Assembly (NCBI RefSeq): GCF_021134715.1 | Contig: NC_060024.1 | Location: 9,052,001-9,116,000, forward strand | Source: Daphnia pulex | Lineage: Eukaryota; Arthropoda; Branchiopoda; Diplostraca; Daphniidae | Direction: 5' to 3' | DNA length: 64,000 nucleotides | Part shown: piece by piece, positions 1 to 14,700 of the stretch | Position numbering within the stretch: position 1 is the first letter of the stretch | Layout: each line of letters starts with the position of its first letter | Notes under the pieces: model-generated | Told to the model about the DNA's origin: nothing | What the model saw: only the letters and a program-made list of their open reading frames with translations | The model's database searches: none | Made by a program: the position numbers and the translations under genes

Positions 1-1758
1 TTTTCTGGAAAGGTCAAAGTTGATCCAGCAGCAACTTGCTGACGTCATTTGGCTGGGGAAATTTTTCCGCGAAATTTTTTATTTTATTTTTTTATTTTTG
101 CGGAACCTGCGCTCTTCTCCTCATCGATCTTTTATTTCTTTTTTGATTCCGGTGGGGTGGATCAACTTATTAATAGGATAGATGTATGTACAGTATGTTG
201 GATTATTAAGGGGGCGGAATTTGAGTCTTTTTATTTTTTGGGGTAGACCTTTTTTTGGCCATTTCCGTCCGTGCAACGATGATCCTATAGGGTAGGAGGT
301 AACCGGTGGGTTGGCCTTGTGGGTTCTATTCTTCTTCTTCTTCTTGCGCGGTGGGTCGGTCATCATTCATTTTGCGACGTCCAAGAAAAACTTATTTTTC
401 CAGTGTTTTTCTTTTCATTCTCCCCCTCCATCCGCCTTTTTGTTTCTTTGGGGTTCTAACAATTCCGGATGTGGGAGACAACATGCAGGATCGTATATGG
501 ACTCGTAAAGGTCCTCCTTTGCTAGAAGGGTTTTGATATCATACACGGGCACAGAGTCCATGGTGTATTAAACTATAAACACAAATTATACAATTATTTT
601 TCTTTTAATGTGAATCAAATCTAGCTGGGCTGGATCTATCAATAAGATTGTGGCATCGCCAATGTTTTCTGCTGTGTGGGCGTCGGAGGCTCTCGACAAC
701 AACAACGGAATCAAAGAACAATCAACCGCACACATCCATCGGCTGTGCCTCTTTTTATTATTTTTGATTATTTCGGGGCAGCAGCAGCAGCAGCGGCGGC
801 AGCGGCTCATCATCAAGACGAATCAACGAGACAGGAAAGAAGAAGAAATAAATAAAAGGCGGAAAGGAGGAGCCAGGAAGAAGAAGAAGAAGAAGAGGAG
901 ATAATAGCCGACTGATGATTTGTAAGACGCGTCCATCGTTTTTACTCGGCTGTTGCTGGCGTCATCGGCCAAGCGCCGGCCGGGATATATAATCTTGAGC
1001 GATGAAAATCTCTTTCTCTCTCGTCTATAAATCAATTGATCTCCTTGAGTTAGTCGCCCCCGTCTATATATATATGCGCACTAAATATATCACCCCCCTT
1101 CCATCGTACGTAATAAAGACGGGGGGCTGCCTCTCTCTACAGTGTACAAATCATCGCTTAACTGTGTCCATGTGAAAATGACGGGCATCTATACAACAAC
1201 AACCAACCAACCAGCAGCAGCAGCAGCAGAGAAAAACGGAAGGAAAAAGTCACTCGATCACCAGCGCGACCGGCCTCAGCCCAGCACCACCACCGCCAGT
1301 CCGTCCATATAAGCAAAAGTATATACAACCATCAGCTCTATACTATAGTATAGTATAGAATAGAGTCCCAAGTTGTTATATAGGAGCCCATTCTCTTCTC
1401 CTTTTCGTTCGTTCCTTTTTATTTCGTGATTTGAAAAAAAATAATCTTCCCGCGCAACCGCCGTGAGTTCGGCGTTTAGACGACACGCTCGGAACTCTGA
1501 TATACAAGGCGACGAGTTGTGTTGTGCAACCCCCGAATGCAGCACAGGGCACAGGGCCGCGCATCCCGCACAGCTTCCTCCTGCCGACGTTAGGGAAAAT
1601 AGACGAATAGAGGAGAGAGAAGAGAAAGAGAATGAATAGGAGAAGAAGAGAGAGAGAGAGTGAGAGAGAGCGCCACTAGTCGACATCACTACCCCACTCG
1701 AATCCTTCAGTCGGCAGCTCGCGCTATGGCCGGTCACTGTTTGCGCTGAGTCCTCCTC

Positions 1759-1791
<33 letters not shown>

Positions 1792-4700
1792 CGGTGTTTT
1801 ATTTTTTGGCCTTTTCTTCTTCTTCTTCTTCTTCTTCCTTTTCCCTTCTATTCGCCCGTCTCTCTCTCTCTACGTGTGTGTGTGTGTGTGTGTCTGCGTG
1901 CGTGCGTGTGTGTGTCTGTGTGTTTGTGTCCTGCGCTGCTGACACTCGGCTAAATTCGGCTGGCCGCTCTACGCCGAGTTTTTTTTTTCTCTCGCTACAA
2001 ATCAAATCAAACTAGAAAAAAGGGGAAATTGGATCAAACATTTTGATTCCCAATCAACATTTGTTTCGTGTGTTGTGTAATTCTTCCGGAGCGCTGCTGC
2101 CAGATTGAAAAAGTCGCCAGTGTTTCAATTTCGATTGGGGGAGATCGGCAATTAAAGTTAGGTAGTTAATTCGAGAAGAATAATCATCACCAGCAGCGAA
2201 TTATAGAAAAAGGTGGAAAGGGAAAACAAATTGGACGAGCGGAATGAACAACCCACCACCACAAACACGACGACCACCACCATCATCCGGCCAGGACGAC
2301 GACGACGACGACGATCGATTCTGCATCTGAAGTGTGTGTGTGTGTGTGTGTGTGTCTATGTGAGTGTGTACTGTGTGTGTGTGTGTGTGTACCGTGTGTG
2401 CTGAGAGAGAGAGTGGATATGTGTTTTTGGCGTCCTCCTCTCTAGCTGTATAAGGTTTTACAGATATTTCCGTTTGAATAATTTTCCCCTTTTTTAAAAT
2501 TCCCTTTTGGAAAATTCTTTTTATTTTATTTTATTTTTTTTATTTTCGATGATAAGAATCGAACGCAGAGAATAAAGAAAGAGAAAAAAGAAATCTCGAA
2601 AAACCCACAGACACACAAACGAAAAAAAACAAAACAAGAATGGCAACTTTTGTTAGTTGCGCTCTCGTTCGTCCCTCACTGCTCGCTCGACTCCCGTCTG
2701 AACGCCGTGTGTGTCAGTGCGCGACAACATGGCCGTCTGATTTTGATCGTCCGTGCCATTTTCTCCTTCTTCTTCTCTCTCTCTCTCTCTCTACGAAATC
2801 AATTTTATTGATTGAATTTCACACACACACACAGAGCCCACAGAGTTCAACCCTCTTCATTATTTGAGTTCAACTCCCGTATTATTCTCTCTCTATCTCT
2901 CTAGCTCACAACTAGCGATCGAAAATTCTTTTTGGGATTTTGTATATTTTTTCCTCTCTCCCGTTCGTTATCACGACATCTCGTAACAACAATAGCTCAC
3001 GATTCTGTACCAGATATGTACGCTGCTGCTGCTGCTGGTTGTAGTACTACCGGATAGAGGAGGGCGCACTGCTCCGTATGCACTGCTACGATATAATGGG
3101 CAACAAAACAAACAAACAAACACAACTGGAAAGGACAGGACGTTACATATAGGAATATCGGCGATACAATAGAAAACGACACATTTCATTTGCCCCCCTT
3201 TATTTCTTATTTTTTCGGACCAAACCAAAATGAAACAAATTGAAAAAGGAAAAATCACACTTGACAATAAAGGGAAAATATAATCTTTTATTGTTTTGTC
3301 TGCTGGGGAGATCTATTCCAGACAGCATCCCGTATACATACATACAATTCTTTTTTTTTTTTTTTTGATTGTGCTATTTGCATGTGTTTGTCACGGCCGT
3401 TCGGTTCTTTGGTTGACGATGGCCAACGGCGGGGAAAGGCAATATATTTATAGGTTATACACTATACAGAATAAGATAGACAGATAGAGCGGGAGGAGAT
3501 GGCGGAATCCAGTTGTGTGTGTGTCTGTGTCTGTGTCCAACTGGTGTCAACGGTGATGTATAATGGCCCAGGCCCTTATACATATCACCCTGGCCCTATA
3601 TAGAGCGAGCTGTCCTGTCTATCTAGTATCTACCAGCCGAAAAAATCGTTTTTTTTTTAATTTGGAATTCTAATTTTTTGGTGGTTTTCTCTTTATTTTA
3701 TTCCCAACCAATCGCCAAAAGGGGAATCGATGGCGACAACGCCATATAATCCAAAATATATAAAGATCTTTGATATTCTAATCATCATTTCTTTTTTAAA
3801 ATATGTGGGGAGGAATAGAAATCAGACGGCGGGATTTTTAAAAACAGATTTCACCGCCCCAATTACCACATTTATGCAAACACTGGCATCCACGTATTAT
3901 TATTTGATCATTGATTTATTGCAGCCCCCTCCTTCTCTCGTGCTGGTCTAAATTGAGCCGCTAGTCTTATTCTTATAATATCGGCTGGGGTTCGAGGAGG
4001 GGACGTCAATAAACAAAAGGGCCCCGTTTTTCTTATCTATATTGTGATGACGTAATTACGATGTAAAACGGGGGGTGCTGGGGCTTTAGTTTAGCCAACC
4101 CAACAAAAAAAAATATGGTTATTACAACAGACATCTGCTAGTAGAGATACATATCTCTATACGATGATGTAACAAGTCGACGGGGCTGTTTGGCGCTGAA
4201 ATTCATCATCGCAATAATTCGAACTTGCCATTTAGACAAACACACACACACACACACATCCACTCTTGTTTATTATCTGCTAGACATATATGGATAGGCC
4301 CCGCTGCTGATGTGCTCTGCTGTGCATACAGCCGACTCTGCTGCTGCTGCTGCTGTAATATTAAAAAGCCTAGAGGGCTCGACAAGCTATCCCCCCCTCA
4401 TTAGGGGAAATAAAAATAAATGTCGGGATGATTGAACGTGAATTTTCCAGAGTTGTGATTATTATCATCTCTCTTTCAACTCTTGTGTGTGCTGTGTGTG
4501 TGTGTCACAGCTGATTTCTCTAAACTCCGGAGAGTACTACACACACACACACACACACACGGATATGTCTTGAGATATCCGTGTATATATAGCCACCACC
4601 ACACATACACTCTCCGACTTTGTGACTCTCATTCTCTCTCTCTTTAGCACCTCCATTGTTATTTTTAGATCACGGCCGATAGATGTACAGTTCTCTCCGG

Positions 4701-5482
4701 ATCAGTCAGTGTAGTATGGTATAGTACCGAACCCTCGGCAGCTTCACGCGCACCATCTTTTATACATTCACGCTCATTTCTCTCTTTCTCTCTGACGAAA
4801 CAAATTGAACATTTTTTGGGGGATCGAATGGAAATTTTTAAAAAAGGGAATCAATGATGATTATTATTATTTCTGGTTTATCTGACGACAGCATTTTTGC
4901 GGTCGTCCAATTTGATGCTAATAGAAATGTGTGTAGAAGGAAATTTACAACAAAAAAGAAAAAATCGGAATATCTGAAATGCTACCACAAAAGAACAAAC
5001 AGAAAAAGAAAAAAAACAAAACTGGTTTGCTGCACACGTCCGCCCTATTTTTTCAAATTTTATTTTATTTTACCTTATTGGTTTTTTCCCCCGCGTCATG
5101 AACTAATGTTGCGGTGGTTGTTTTTCATTTCCTTTTGATTTTTGAATTTTTTATTTTTTTCCCCCCTTTTAATTCTTTTTGGGTTACGATGATGAAAAAA
5201 GATTTGGGTGTGCGCATTTATTTGTGACCACCGTCGTCCGTCGTCTACGTCGTGTATATAGGTTCTCGGAGCTCCTGTTCCAGTTGCGTTTTACATGTAG
5301 TATTAGAATATCGTTGCATCGTTGCAACCGGTTTAGTTTCCCAGGAACATTTTTAAATTATTTCTTTTTTTTTTCTCGACAGGAAATATTTCGAAATTTT
5401 ATTTTTTTTTTAAATTCTGATATTCAAATATTTCTCGAGTGTGTAATAATCAGTCGCCTTTTTTGGACGTTTGTCATTTCAG
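1..5482. other. Microsatellite-rich 5' region of the DGK gene, no supported CDS
   Basis: No coding exon is supportable here. The stretch is full of simple repeats: CTG repeats at about 1760-1790, TG-rich tracts at about 1873-1927 and 2333-2400, an AC tract at about 4539-4560, CT tracts around 2776-2792, and GAA runs near 880-900. Open frames in it are short and made of repeat-derived residues. It probably holds the promoter and one or more non-coding first exons of the diacylglycerol kinase downstream, but no start site can be fixed from sequence alone. Confidence 0.6.
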
Positions 5483-5752
5483 GTGATTGGTCAGCAGCGA
5501 GTGGAAGGGGAAATTATTAAAGAAGAAAATTTGATTTGGTGTTTTTGTGCGCAGAGTTCTAATTTCTAAGTGGCGAGTGCAACGAGTCGAGTCTGAAAAA
5601 TCAAATCGAAATAAAAATAAAAAGACGCAAATAAAAAAGTTCGCCGATCGGGTGGGGTTGAAGAAGTGGCCGACAAAGGCAAAAGTGGTGAAGCGGGCGG
5701 TGCTGGTGGTGGCGGCGGAGGGAGGCGACGGGGTAAGCTGGCCACCATCATC
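5483..5752 (+). other. Candidate 5'UTR part of the first coding exon of DGK
   Basis: A pyrimidine-rich tract ending in CATTTCAG at 5475-5482 looks like a splice acceptor, so a non-coding upstream exon probably joins here. The kinase frame is open upstream of 5753 back to a TAA at 5618-5620 but contains no ATG in that interval. It encodes a Gly/Arg-rich stretch preceded by GTG. Unless an upstream exon splices inside the open part, this is untranslated leader. Confidence 0.4.
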
Positions 5753-8700
5753 ATGAAGCACAAGAAGGAGAAGAGCAACAGCAAAGAGAAGAGCAGCAAG
5801 AAGAAGAGCGGCGCCAGCCGGGCCGCTTCCATCTTGACCACCATGCAGCGGCACCAGCAGGCCGCCAGCGGCCAACAGGGCGGCCAAGGCGCTGCTGGGG
5901 CCAGCAACAACACCGGAGGAGCCTCTTCGGCCGCCCTACTCGACCAGGCCGCACTCCAATCGGCCTACCGATGGGAGAAACTCTCGCCCGCCGAATTTGA
6001 ACAGCTACAAGATCTTGCCGCTTGTAAGGAATAATTCATTTTACTTTTTTCTTTTATAATTTGATTAGAAATTTAGTTATTAAAAGTTCAATATTTTTTA
6101 AAATTCAAGAAGGAAAATTGATCATTGGCCCGGGGGTTTTAACAGTTTGCGCAAGTCGGGGATCAATTTCTCCAATCTTTTTATTATTATTATTATTATT
6201 ATTTGAAATATATTGGCGTATGCAAATTTCTCTCTGGGCGCTGAGAAATGACGGGTCGAAATTCTTCGGCGAGAAATCGACACAGCAGATGACGGACAGA
6301 CATATTCTTCGACATGTCGAAATCGCGGGATGACAGCTGACAGTTGTTGGGCTCTAGCTGGTTGTTTCGACGGGAGACAGACGCACCGCAACATTTGACA
6401 GAGCGGGAGCGGCCCCCACCCAAAAACAATTTATTGGTCCCGTCTATTTTTTATTGCGCACACAACATTCGATCGTGTGTATATAAAAGACGCAACGGAA
6501 TTTTTCATCTTTTTATCTTTTTTCAGACTAATTTCTATATCCCCTCGATGCACAGTAATAAAAATAAGATAGAAAAAACCGCTGGTCTATTAGACGTGGA
6601 AAAATGGGGGGTGGGAGGGGAGGGAATTTTTCTTATGAATATGGAAATTCCAGTTGAGTGGGTGGGGATGGTGTGTGTGTGGGGGGGGGGGGGGTTTCCA
6701 GCGATAAAAATTCAGCGGGATACAGATATATACGTGGGTATATATCCATACGTGTAGAGATGTGTGTGTGTGTGTACTGCGTCTACATGTTTGACGATGC
6801 AAATTTCATGCAAATCACGGGATATGCTATGGTATGGTGGTGGCGGCGGCATAGAGAGGAGGTGGTGCGGTGCTGGACACCTCCCCATGCAGCACCTCAG
6901 GAAAAAGATCTTTTAAAAATAAATAGGAAAAATAAAATAAAAGACATGGACGCGTCCGTGACGCCATCACAGCGCACAGTCACCGCCCAGCCCGTCGTTT
7001 TATAAGAAAGAAAATGGGAGGAGTGTGTATACTTATAAGAGTTGTGTGTGTGTGTGTGTGTGTGTGACGCCATAAAATGTCAGGTGCTGTGGTACTGCTG
7101 CCGGAGTATAGTATACAGAGGATATGATGGTCTTTATAGCCTAGTACACACATACATGTACGTACACACAACAGCAGCGTATACAACATGAATATCAAGA
7201 ATCGATATATGCACATGCTGGGCGAGTAGCGACCATATGAGGGACGATGGCGAGTTCGTGACCAAACGCCACCGACTATACGAAAAAACAAAAACAAAAT
7301 GACACTCGATCGAAAATATTTCCAGCCGTGGCGCATGCAGCCTGGATATCTATCTAATCCAGAATAGATATATGTGATATACAGCGCACATAGCACTGTT
7401 GTGAATAGATTGTTTTGTTTTGTCCGCTGTGCTTGTATATTTATTTCGACACGGAGAGAAGGACGTGAGAGACAATATCTCCCGTGTTAGAGAGACTAGA
7501 TGGATATCATATCAAAGGGGCGGCGTCCAGCAGCAGCAGCAGCAGAGTCTAGAGAGATGTAATTATTGGGTCATATCATTCAAATGAAGAAGAAGACGGA
7601 GAAGAAGAAGATTTCTGGTCGATATATTGCGTGTGGATATCTCATGTATGAGTGCACTGTGTAGTAATCAAGGCCGGCAGCAGCGTCTATATAGTAAATA
7701 TATCGGCCAGGGAGGAAATAATACAGAAGGAGAAGGAGAAGAAGGAGATGAAATTGACAGGATATCACGCGGGATATGGTGGGAGGCGGGAGTGAAACAA
7801 CAACCGAAAAAACGGTCCGTGTGTGTGTGTGTGTCGGTGGGTAGAAACAGGAAAAGAGAAGAGCAGCAGGCGGAGGAGCAGCAGCAGCAGCTCCTTTTGG
7901 CGTCGTCGGAGATGACGTCATTGAGGATATGAAAAAGAAGAAGGAGGAAGAAGAAGAAGAAGAAGAAGTAGAAGAAGCTATGGCGACGCCCAACGGCGTC
8001 GCGACGGCTCCCTTGGCAGGAGCGGCGCTTTTGTAGATGATATGGTCTCTCTGGTACCGACAGATCGATACCATCCTACCCCCCTCCCTCTCTCTCTTCT
8101 CTTCCTTTGACGTCATTGATGTACACACACTAGACGGTCGTCGGCGTCGTCGTCGTCTCTCCCCGGCGTCTCTGTGAGAAAAACGACAGTCCCGACGAAT
8201 AAAACCTTCCCCCCATAAAAAAATGTACATCTCCACAGCGGTTTCACTATACAAGAACTTCTTTGCACACATAGAGACTGAAACAGCATTACTATTTTCT
8301 CTTATATTTTGGAATGATAAGAGATTGCGATTGCATAATAGCCTCAAGTGTATTGTACCCTTCTTTTTGTTTCTTTTGATATGATTAGCGCAGCAATAAC
8401 TCGAATCGAAAAAGATCTATAGATATTAGACGCCGATGTGGAGTTGTACGGCGAATTCTATCGGCTGCTCGCGAGCGTACCTCGGCTGATTATTTGATGG
8501 GCAGCACAGAGGCCGTGGCAGCAACTCGTTGCGCCCGACCATATACTATAGTCTATGTGTGATGCATGTGGCCCATAGCACAAATTCGAAAGGGGGTTAT
8601 ATAGATGTTGCTGCTGTCCGTGTCTATATATATGCAGCAGCAGATAGAAAATATTTTTAAAAAAAGGATAATATATAGATCCGGCACTGTGGAGAAGAAG

Positions 8701-11700
8701 AAGAAAAAAAGATTTCCATGTGTGACGTCATAGCCCCTAAATTTGATTCGCTTCCACCCCCCCTTTTTTTTTGGTATAATCTAATTATAAAGACGCCGAT
8801 ACACATATAAAGAACATTTTTTCTTCTTTTTATTTTTTCTTCTTCTTCATTTCCTTGTGTACACACACATCTATATATTCCCCTTTTTCTTCTTCTTCCG
8901 TTTTTCCGCTGCTGCTGGCGCGTGTGTGTGTGTGCGACATGAGAGAGTCTGCGTCGCCGGCTGCTGCTGTGCTGCTCCTGCGAGGCCATCACAGAATCAA
9001 TAACTTTTGAAGGCCTTGCTCGCGGTTTTTCATCCTTTTTTTTGCTCCTTATTCTTCTTCTTCTTCTTTACTTTTTCCTTGCGCTCCTTCTTCTTCTTCT
9101 TTACTCATCTTATTGTGTGTGTCTCTCTCTCGATCTTGACTTGGACTCTGACCAAATCAACTGGCGACTCTGACAATCCAATATGTTGTGTAGTTGTGCT
9201 GTTGTTGTTGTTGCTGCTGTTGTAGACATATCCACACTGACCGCGCCGTTAGATATCTACCACCAACCCCCTTGTAGACGTTTATACATCTATACATTTT
9301 GATGTATTTGAGAAATGACGCAACAATTATATCAAATCGTTTGCCGGATACATCTGCCATCAGCCAATGAGTCTAGAGAATATATAGACGTCTCTATCTA
9401 CGCGTATAGGAAATCTTTCGGCCATCTATAAATATCGAGTGCTGTTATATATGCTTTCAGCTTTATATTTTGTTCTTATATATATTTATCTCAAAACTGT
9501 TATAGTTGTTGTGTGTGTGTATATCTATACAACATATATACACACACAAACACATTTAGATAGTTTTTTTTTCGTTCTTTTCTCCCGTTTTCCCCCCGTT
9601 CGACATTTCTGTCTCTCTCTCTTGCTCTTCCCCGCTTTTCGTGTTATTGATTTCGGTTGGAGTGTGGGGAAAGGAGGGGCGGACGGGGGGGGGCGAGCTG
9701 GGCGGATAGGGGAGGCACATTGAGGAGCAGAGAGAAAGTTGCGTGAGCTGCTCCTAGTCGTAGCTCCTTCCCTTCCATTGCAAGAAGGAAAAAAAGGAGA
9801 AAAATAAAATAAAAAAGGAGATGGTGGAGGGGGGATGTGCGCTGTGTGTGCGCGGCGGGGTCTGGATCGGGACGTGTAGTGAACAGTAGTATATAGTATA
9901 CGCCGGGACTGCTGCGGCTGTGATGGAGATGTCGGAAGACGTGCATGTCCCTGCTCTTCTTCTTTCCCTCTCTGCCGGCGCGTTGACGAAAAGAGTCGAA
10001 AAGAAGAAGAAGAAGAAGAAAGAGGCAGCAGACAGACAGACAGACAGACATGTGAAGAAGAAAAGATATAAAAAGGAGCAGAAGAGAAGAGAGAAGAGAA
10101 AAAAAAAGGGATGCACAACTTATAACGTTCCTTCCTTCTTTTCTTTTTATATACGTCCGATGGATCGGCTCCTCCGATTCGATGGATTGTGCACGTCCCA
10201 CGTCGCTCTCTCTCCTGTACATATAGCGGAGCTGTACGGCCATCTGATCCATCTTCATCCATCTTTGATTTGTTTTTGTTTCTTCATTTCATTTGTGTAA
10301 ACAACTTTCTTCTTCTTTTATTCTATACCATCCATAGACCCTCCTCCTCCTATTTTTTCTTTCTATATACTCTGGCCAAGAAAGAAGATGGGCGCACAAA
10401 AGAGATTTCCAAGAAAAATTCCCACCTACGCCATCATGTTATTTGAAATTGGGCGGGCATTCAAATATCGCCAGCACAGTCGTGTCTGATGTCTGTAATT
10501 CATCGATTTTTCGATGGATTCCTGATTCTATTCGACTTATTTGTAGATTATTCCAGCTGTCAAGCCGACAGCCAATGTCAAATTTGGGGTCGGTTATATA
10601 AGTGGTTTTATAGATATGTCCAGTTGGCCTGTTTTCCTCTCGATTTATAATCGCCAACCAGTTTTTTTTTTCATTTTGATAGACAACAAGTCGTCGAGGT
10701 ATTAGAAATAAAAGTCTGAAAGTTTGACGCATCATCACGAACCAGCTGCTGCTGCTGCTGTCAATCGTCATCATTCCAAGTTGTTTGTCAGCATAATATT
10801 CGTCTTCATTGTCGTGTTGGCGTATATAGATAGACATATAACACGGCCGGCAGAAACACAGCAGAGCTGGAAAACCCCATCAGCACATCACGTCACTTGT
10901 ATTTATTATTAGGCTACGTGATGAGCGAAATCGAAGGCTCGAAAAATGTTCGTCTCCATTACAGACAAGCGACATATTCATTTTAGACTTTTAATTATGA
11001 GATGACATTTAACGATGACTGACCGGTTCCGACCGCTCACATCTATATAACTCTACAATGTATAAAAAGAGATTTCGAATAGATTTGTCTGCTGTCATCT
11101 CTTCGCTGGCTTTATAATGATCTTTTATACTGAGCCGGATGGCCATTTAATATTGGGCTGGTGCAAATAATGAATTTTTGCGGTCATTTTTTCTGGCTAT
11201 ATGGGAAATAGAAGCTCTCATATATACTCATATAAGAAGTCTCTATATACACAAATTCCTAAATAAGCCGTGACGCGGGCGCGGGCGGTGACATGAGAAC
11301 CGGACGCGAGTGAAAAATATACATAGCCGAGGCCCTTGTCTTGTCTTATTGGCCGTCGGAAATCCTTTTTGCGTGTGTGTGTGTGTGTGTCTGTCTACTC
11401 TCCCACGAGACGAAGAAGCGACTTTGATGAGAAGGAGAGAGAAAAACGATACAACTCGCCGTCGTTCCTCACTATATGCTGTGCTGTATAGCTAGATGTG
11501 TCGGGGCCACAGCAGCAGCAATTGCCCAAAGGGCTTTTTTTGCTTTTTCAACGACTGTCCGCATTCCACAACGAGACGACCGAATGATCAAAAGACACAA
11601 GAACCCGCCCGCCCGACCGGCGGGACTTTTTGAAATATTTTTCAGAACAAATTTTTTCTTTTTGTTTTTTGTTGTTAGCGAATATAAACTTTGCGATTAG

Positions 11701-14700
11701 TCGCTACTGCACACACATCATGTTATTCCCCGTCATCTTAATAGTGACTAATTGACCATATAGGATTATATACATCTTTTTTTTATTTATTTTTTAAAAA
11801 ATTACATTTTAATATTTCTGTTTGACACAAAATTAAATTTGTTTTTCGTTGCCCTTTTTTGGTGCAGATTCATCCAAGAAGCTGAGTGATGTCCTGGCTG
11901 AATTCTCTGGCACGGGACCGCTGTCCAAATTCCAGCCGGATGGGGTATAATAAACACACACACGCATATCATCAAATATAATCAATTTCGCCTTGTCTAA
12001 ACTTAATAATGGACCTCCTTTCTTCTTCTTCTTCTTCTTCATTTAAAAAAAAAATCCCCACGTCATCACGTTCCAGGATATCGACTACGAAGGCTTCAAG
12101 CTGTTCATGGACACTTACCTGGAGATGGAGATGCAGGAGGAATTATGCAAGAGGTTGTTCCTCTCTTTCGTCAAACGAACGCCCACCAAGACCGTCTCCA
12201 ATGTTGACGGCAAAGTCATCAAGGTAAATAACGCAATCGCAATCAGCCGCCGGTCGTCTCTTTTGGGTGGTGGTGTTGCGCTGCCTAAAACTAAATGACG
12301 TCAGACGTTCACAAGGAAATTAAAAATTTGGCTTTTTCTTTCACCGCGATAGTATAAGGAAAAACGAGGAAAAAAATGATGAGCTATTTATGACCCGTCA
12401 TTTTTTCTTTTTTTACTATACTACTAGCCGTGTTTATCTCTTGGCCGGCCAGCGCGGTACACATATATATATATAGTGGGCGGGTATATAGGAGGAGTTG
12501 AATGAAATTCCCTCCGCGGCGTTTGTAGGCTCTGCTATAAAAACGGTGTGTTGCGTTGAAATATGATTGCACGTACGTATAGCCGTAGTATATGTACGTG
12601 TGTGTGTGTGTTGCATAGAAGCGAGCAGCCCTCTAATATAGCCTCAGATATATATATAATATATCTAAAATAATAATAATAATAATAATAACTATCCGCT
12701 ATATTTTGACAGCGCGGCGCCTTATTGCATAGAGCTGCTCTCTCAGCCGGCGGCCGGGGCCAGTGTCCGCGTGTAAAAATGTCGCATCTGTCTTTGATTA
12801 AGGCCGCAACTTGTATATATATATATATATAAACAAGCTATTAGATAGTTTAACCGCGCGCTATTTTTGCTGCTGCTCTGCTGTCTATGATTATATTTTC
12901 GCTTCACACTTTTGGGGTATTACGACGTTTCTTTCTTTTTGGCCCTCAGCGGCTGTACATCTAGCAGGTCTTTTCTCTTTTCCCGCAACTCCCATTTAAG
13001 GAGAAATTACCAAATTTTCTCGTTTCAACCATTTGCATAGATGGCGCTTTTCCACAGAGTTCCATAAGACACATCCCGCTAGCAGCTATAGCTAGCACAG
13101 CACACAGCAGCCGTGTGCTTTTTATAATCCACGGCCAGCAGGCCCGACATCAAATGTGTAAATATGGGACAGTTTTATTGCCCACTTCATGCCCGGGCTG
13201 GGCCCTCACGGCACTTTCGCTCCACTTCTTCTTCTTCTTTTTCTTCTGCCATATTTTTCAAAATGTTTATTCCCAGCAGCTCGTATTTACACACAAAACA
13301 AAGTCTCATATATATCGGCCAAAATTTTCCAAACATTTTTCCTTTTCATATTATTCAAAATTTCATTTCATTCTTTTGTTTTTTGAATCGTGTCCTAATA
13401 AAAACTGAAATATAACACAAGGAAAAAAACAAAAGCAAGTCAGGGTCAGCAGCGACTGCAGTTGTGTTCTCTCCTTTTGTGTTTGTTTGTTAAGTAGAAG
13501 AAGAAGAATAAGAAGATGATGTGAGATGGTGGTGGTAGTGGTGGCGTAAGGGATTTTGATTCGATAATATTTTTTCGGGGTTTTGCCCATCGGCAGTTAT
13601 ACATCGTCAATTGTGCACGCCGGCGAGCGAGGGGGGGGGGGGACCATCGGCCGGAGATCATCGAGATAAAGCACAGCAAATCATTTGATTATGCAGGCGG
13701 GCACACACGGACTGTACACACGTTCCGTCTAAAAATAATAATAAAAATAATAAAATAGTGCGCATCGCCGCAAAGAAGAAAACCCCAAAATTTTATTTTT
13801 AAAAAAGAATAAAAGAACAGCGAATAGTTACATATATATGCGACTTTGCTCGTATAATAGTGTAGTGTAGTATACCTCTACAGGACTGCTGGGCAGGGCC
13901 GTCTCTGCTTTCTCTCTCTCCGTGCCCATGAAAATTCAATTGGTCGCCCGGCGTTCAAGTGCTGAAACCGGCGTGAAATGGATGGAAATGAACAACAATG
14001 TATCTGTGCTGCTGCCTATAGATCTAGATACGACGCTCTACATAGCTGTGTAGCTACACAAGAATATGTATAAAACGGGCAGCTATTATATAGTACAGGG
14101 CCGGGCAACTGTCTAAAACGTGTTGTGTACATGCAGACAGGCGCACACAAACAAAACGGCAACAACCCCGCGTCTTTTCGGGATTCTTCCTTCCATCTTT
14201 GTTTGTCTATAGTGTACCTCCATTCGTTTTTTCTTTGGATAAGTTTTGCCCTGGCCTAAATCTATTGGGTCTTACACACACAGCATCCGTCAACCCTGGC
14301 AAAAAAGGGGAAAAAAATAAAATCCGTTCAGAGTTCCGGCCAGCTGGAGAAATACAAACACAGCAGCAAGGCGCAGTCCAGCACAGCACAACTTGGGAAG
14401 GAGAGAAGAAAGAGAAAAGCTGAAAGAGGAAACGAAAACAAGCCGCACACACACACACACACACACATTCCAGCAGCACTCGCTGGGCAGCAGCGATGTT
14501 GCGATGGATAGGAGACAATATATTGCTGAGGCGACCCTTGTGTTTTCCCATCGAGTGGCTGTCGATGGCTTGTTTTTTTGTCTTCTTTCTTCCCAAGTGT
14601 GTGTGCTGTGTCGATTATTTATAGGCAGTGCGACAGATTTATTCTGCATGCGAATGAATGGCAAAAAGAATTGATTGCAGGCGTTTATAATAGAGTTCGG

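Noticed and set aside
2640-2867. 75-codon + frame starting at an ATG in the 5' region of DGK
   Set aside because: It is built on CT and AC microsatellites and lacks any protein-like pattern or splice partner; it is more likely leader or promoter DNA.
7580-8347. 255-codon minus frame in DGK intron 1
   Set aside because: The translation is runs of Ser, Phe, Arg and Leu from GAA/TTC and CAG repeats. It lies inside an intron and has no domain.
9525-10262. 245-codon minus frame in DGK intron 1
   Set aside because: It is low-complexity (Ser/Phe/Lys/Arg runs) from pyrimidine tracts, with overlapping open frames in all three minus phases, as expected of biased composition.
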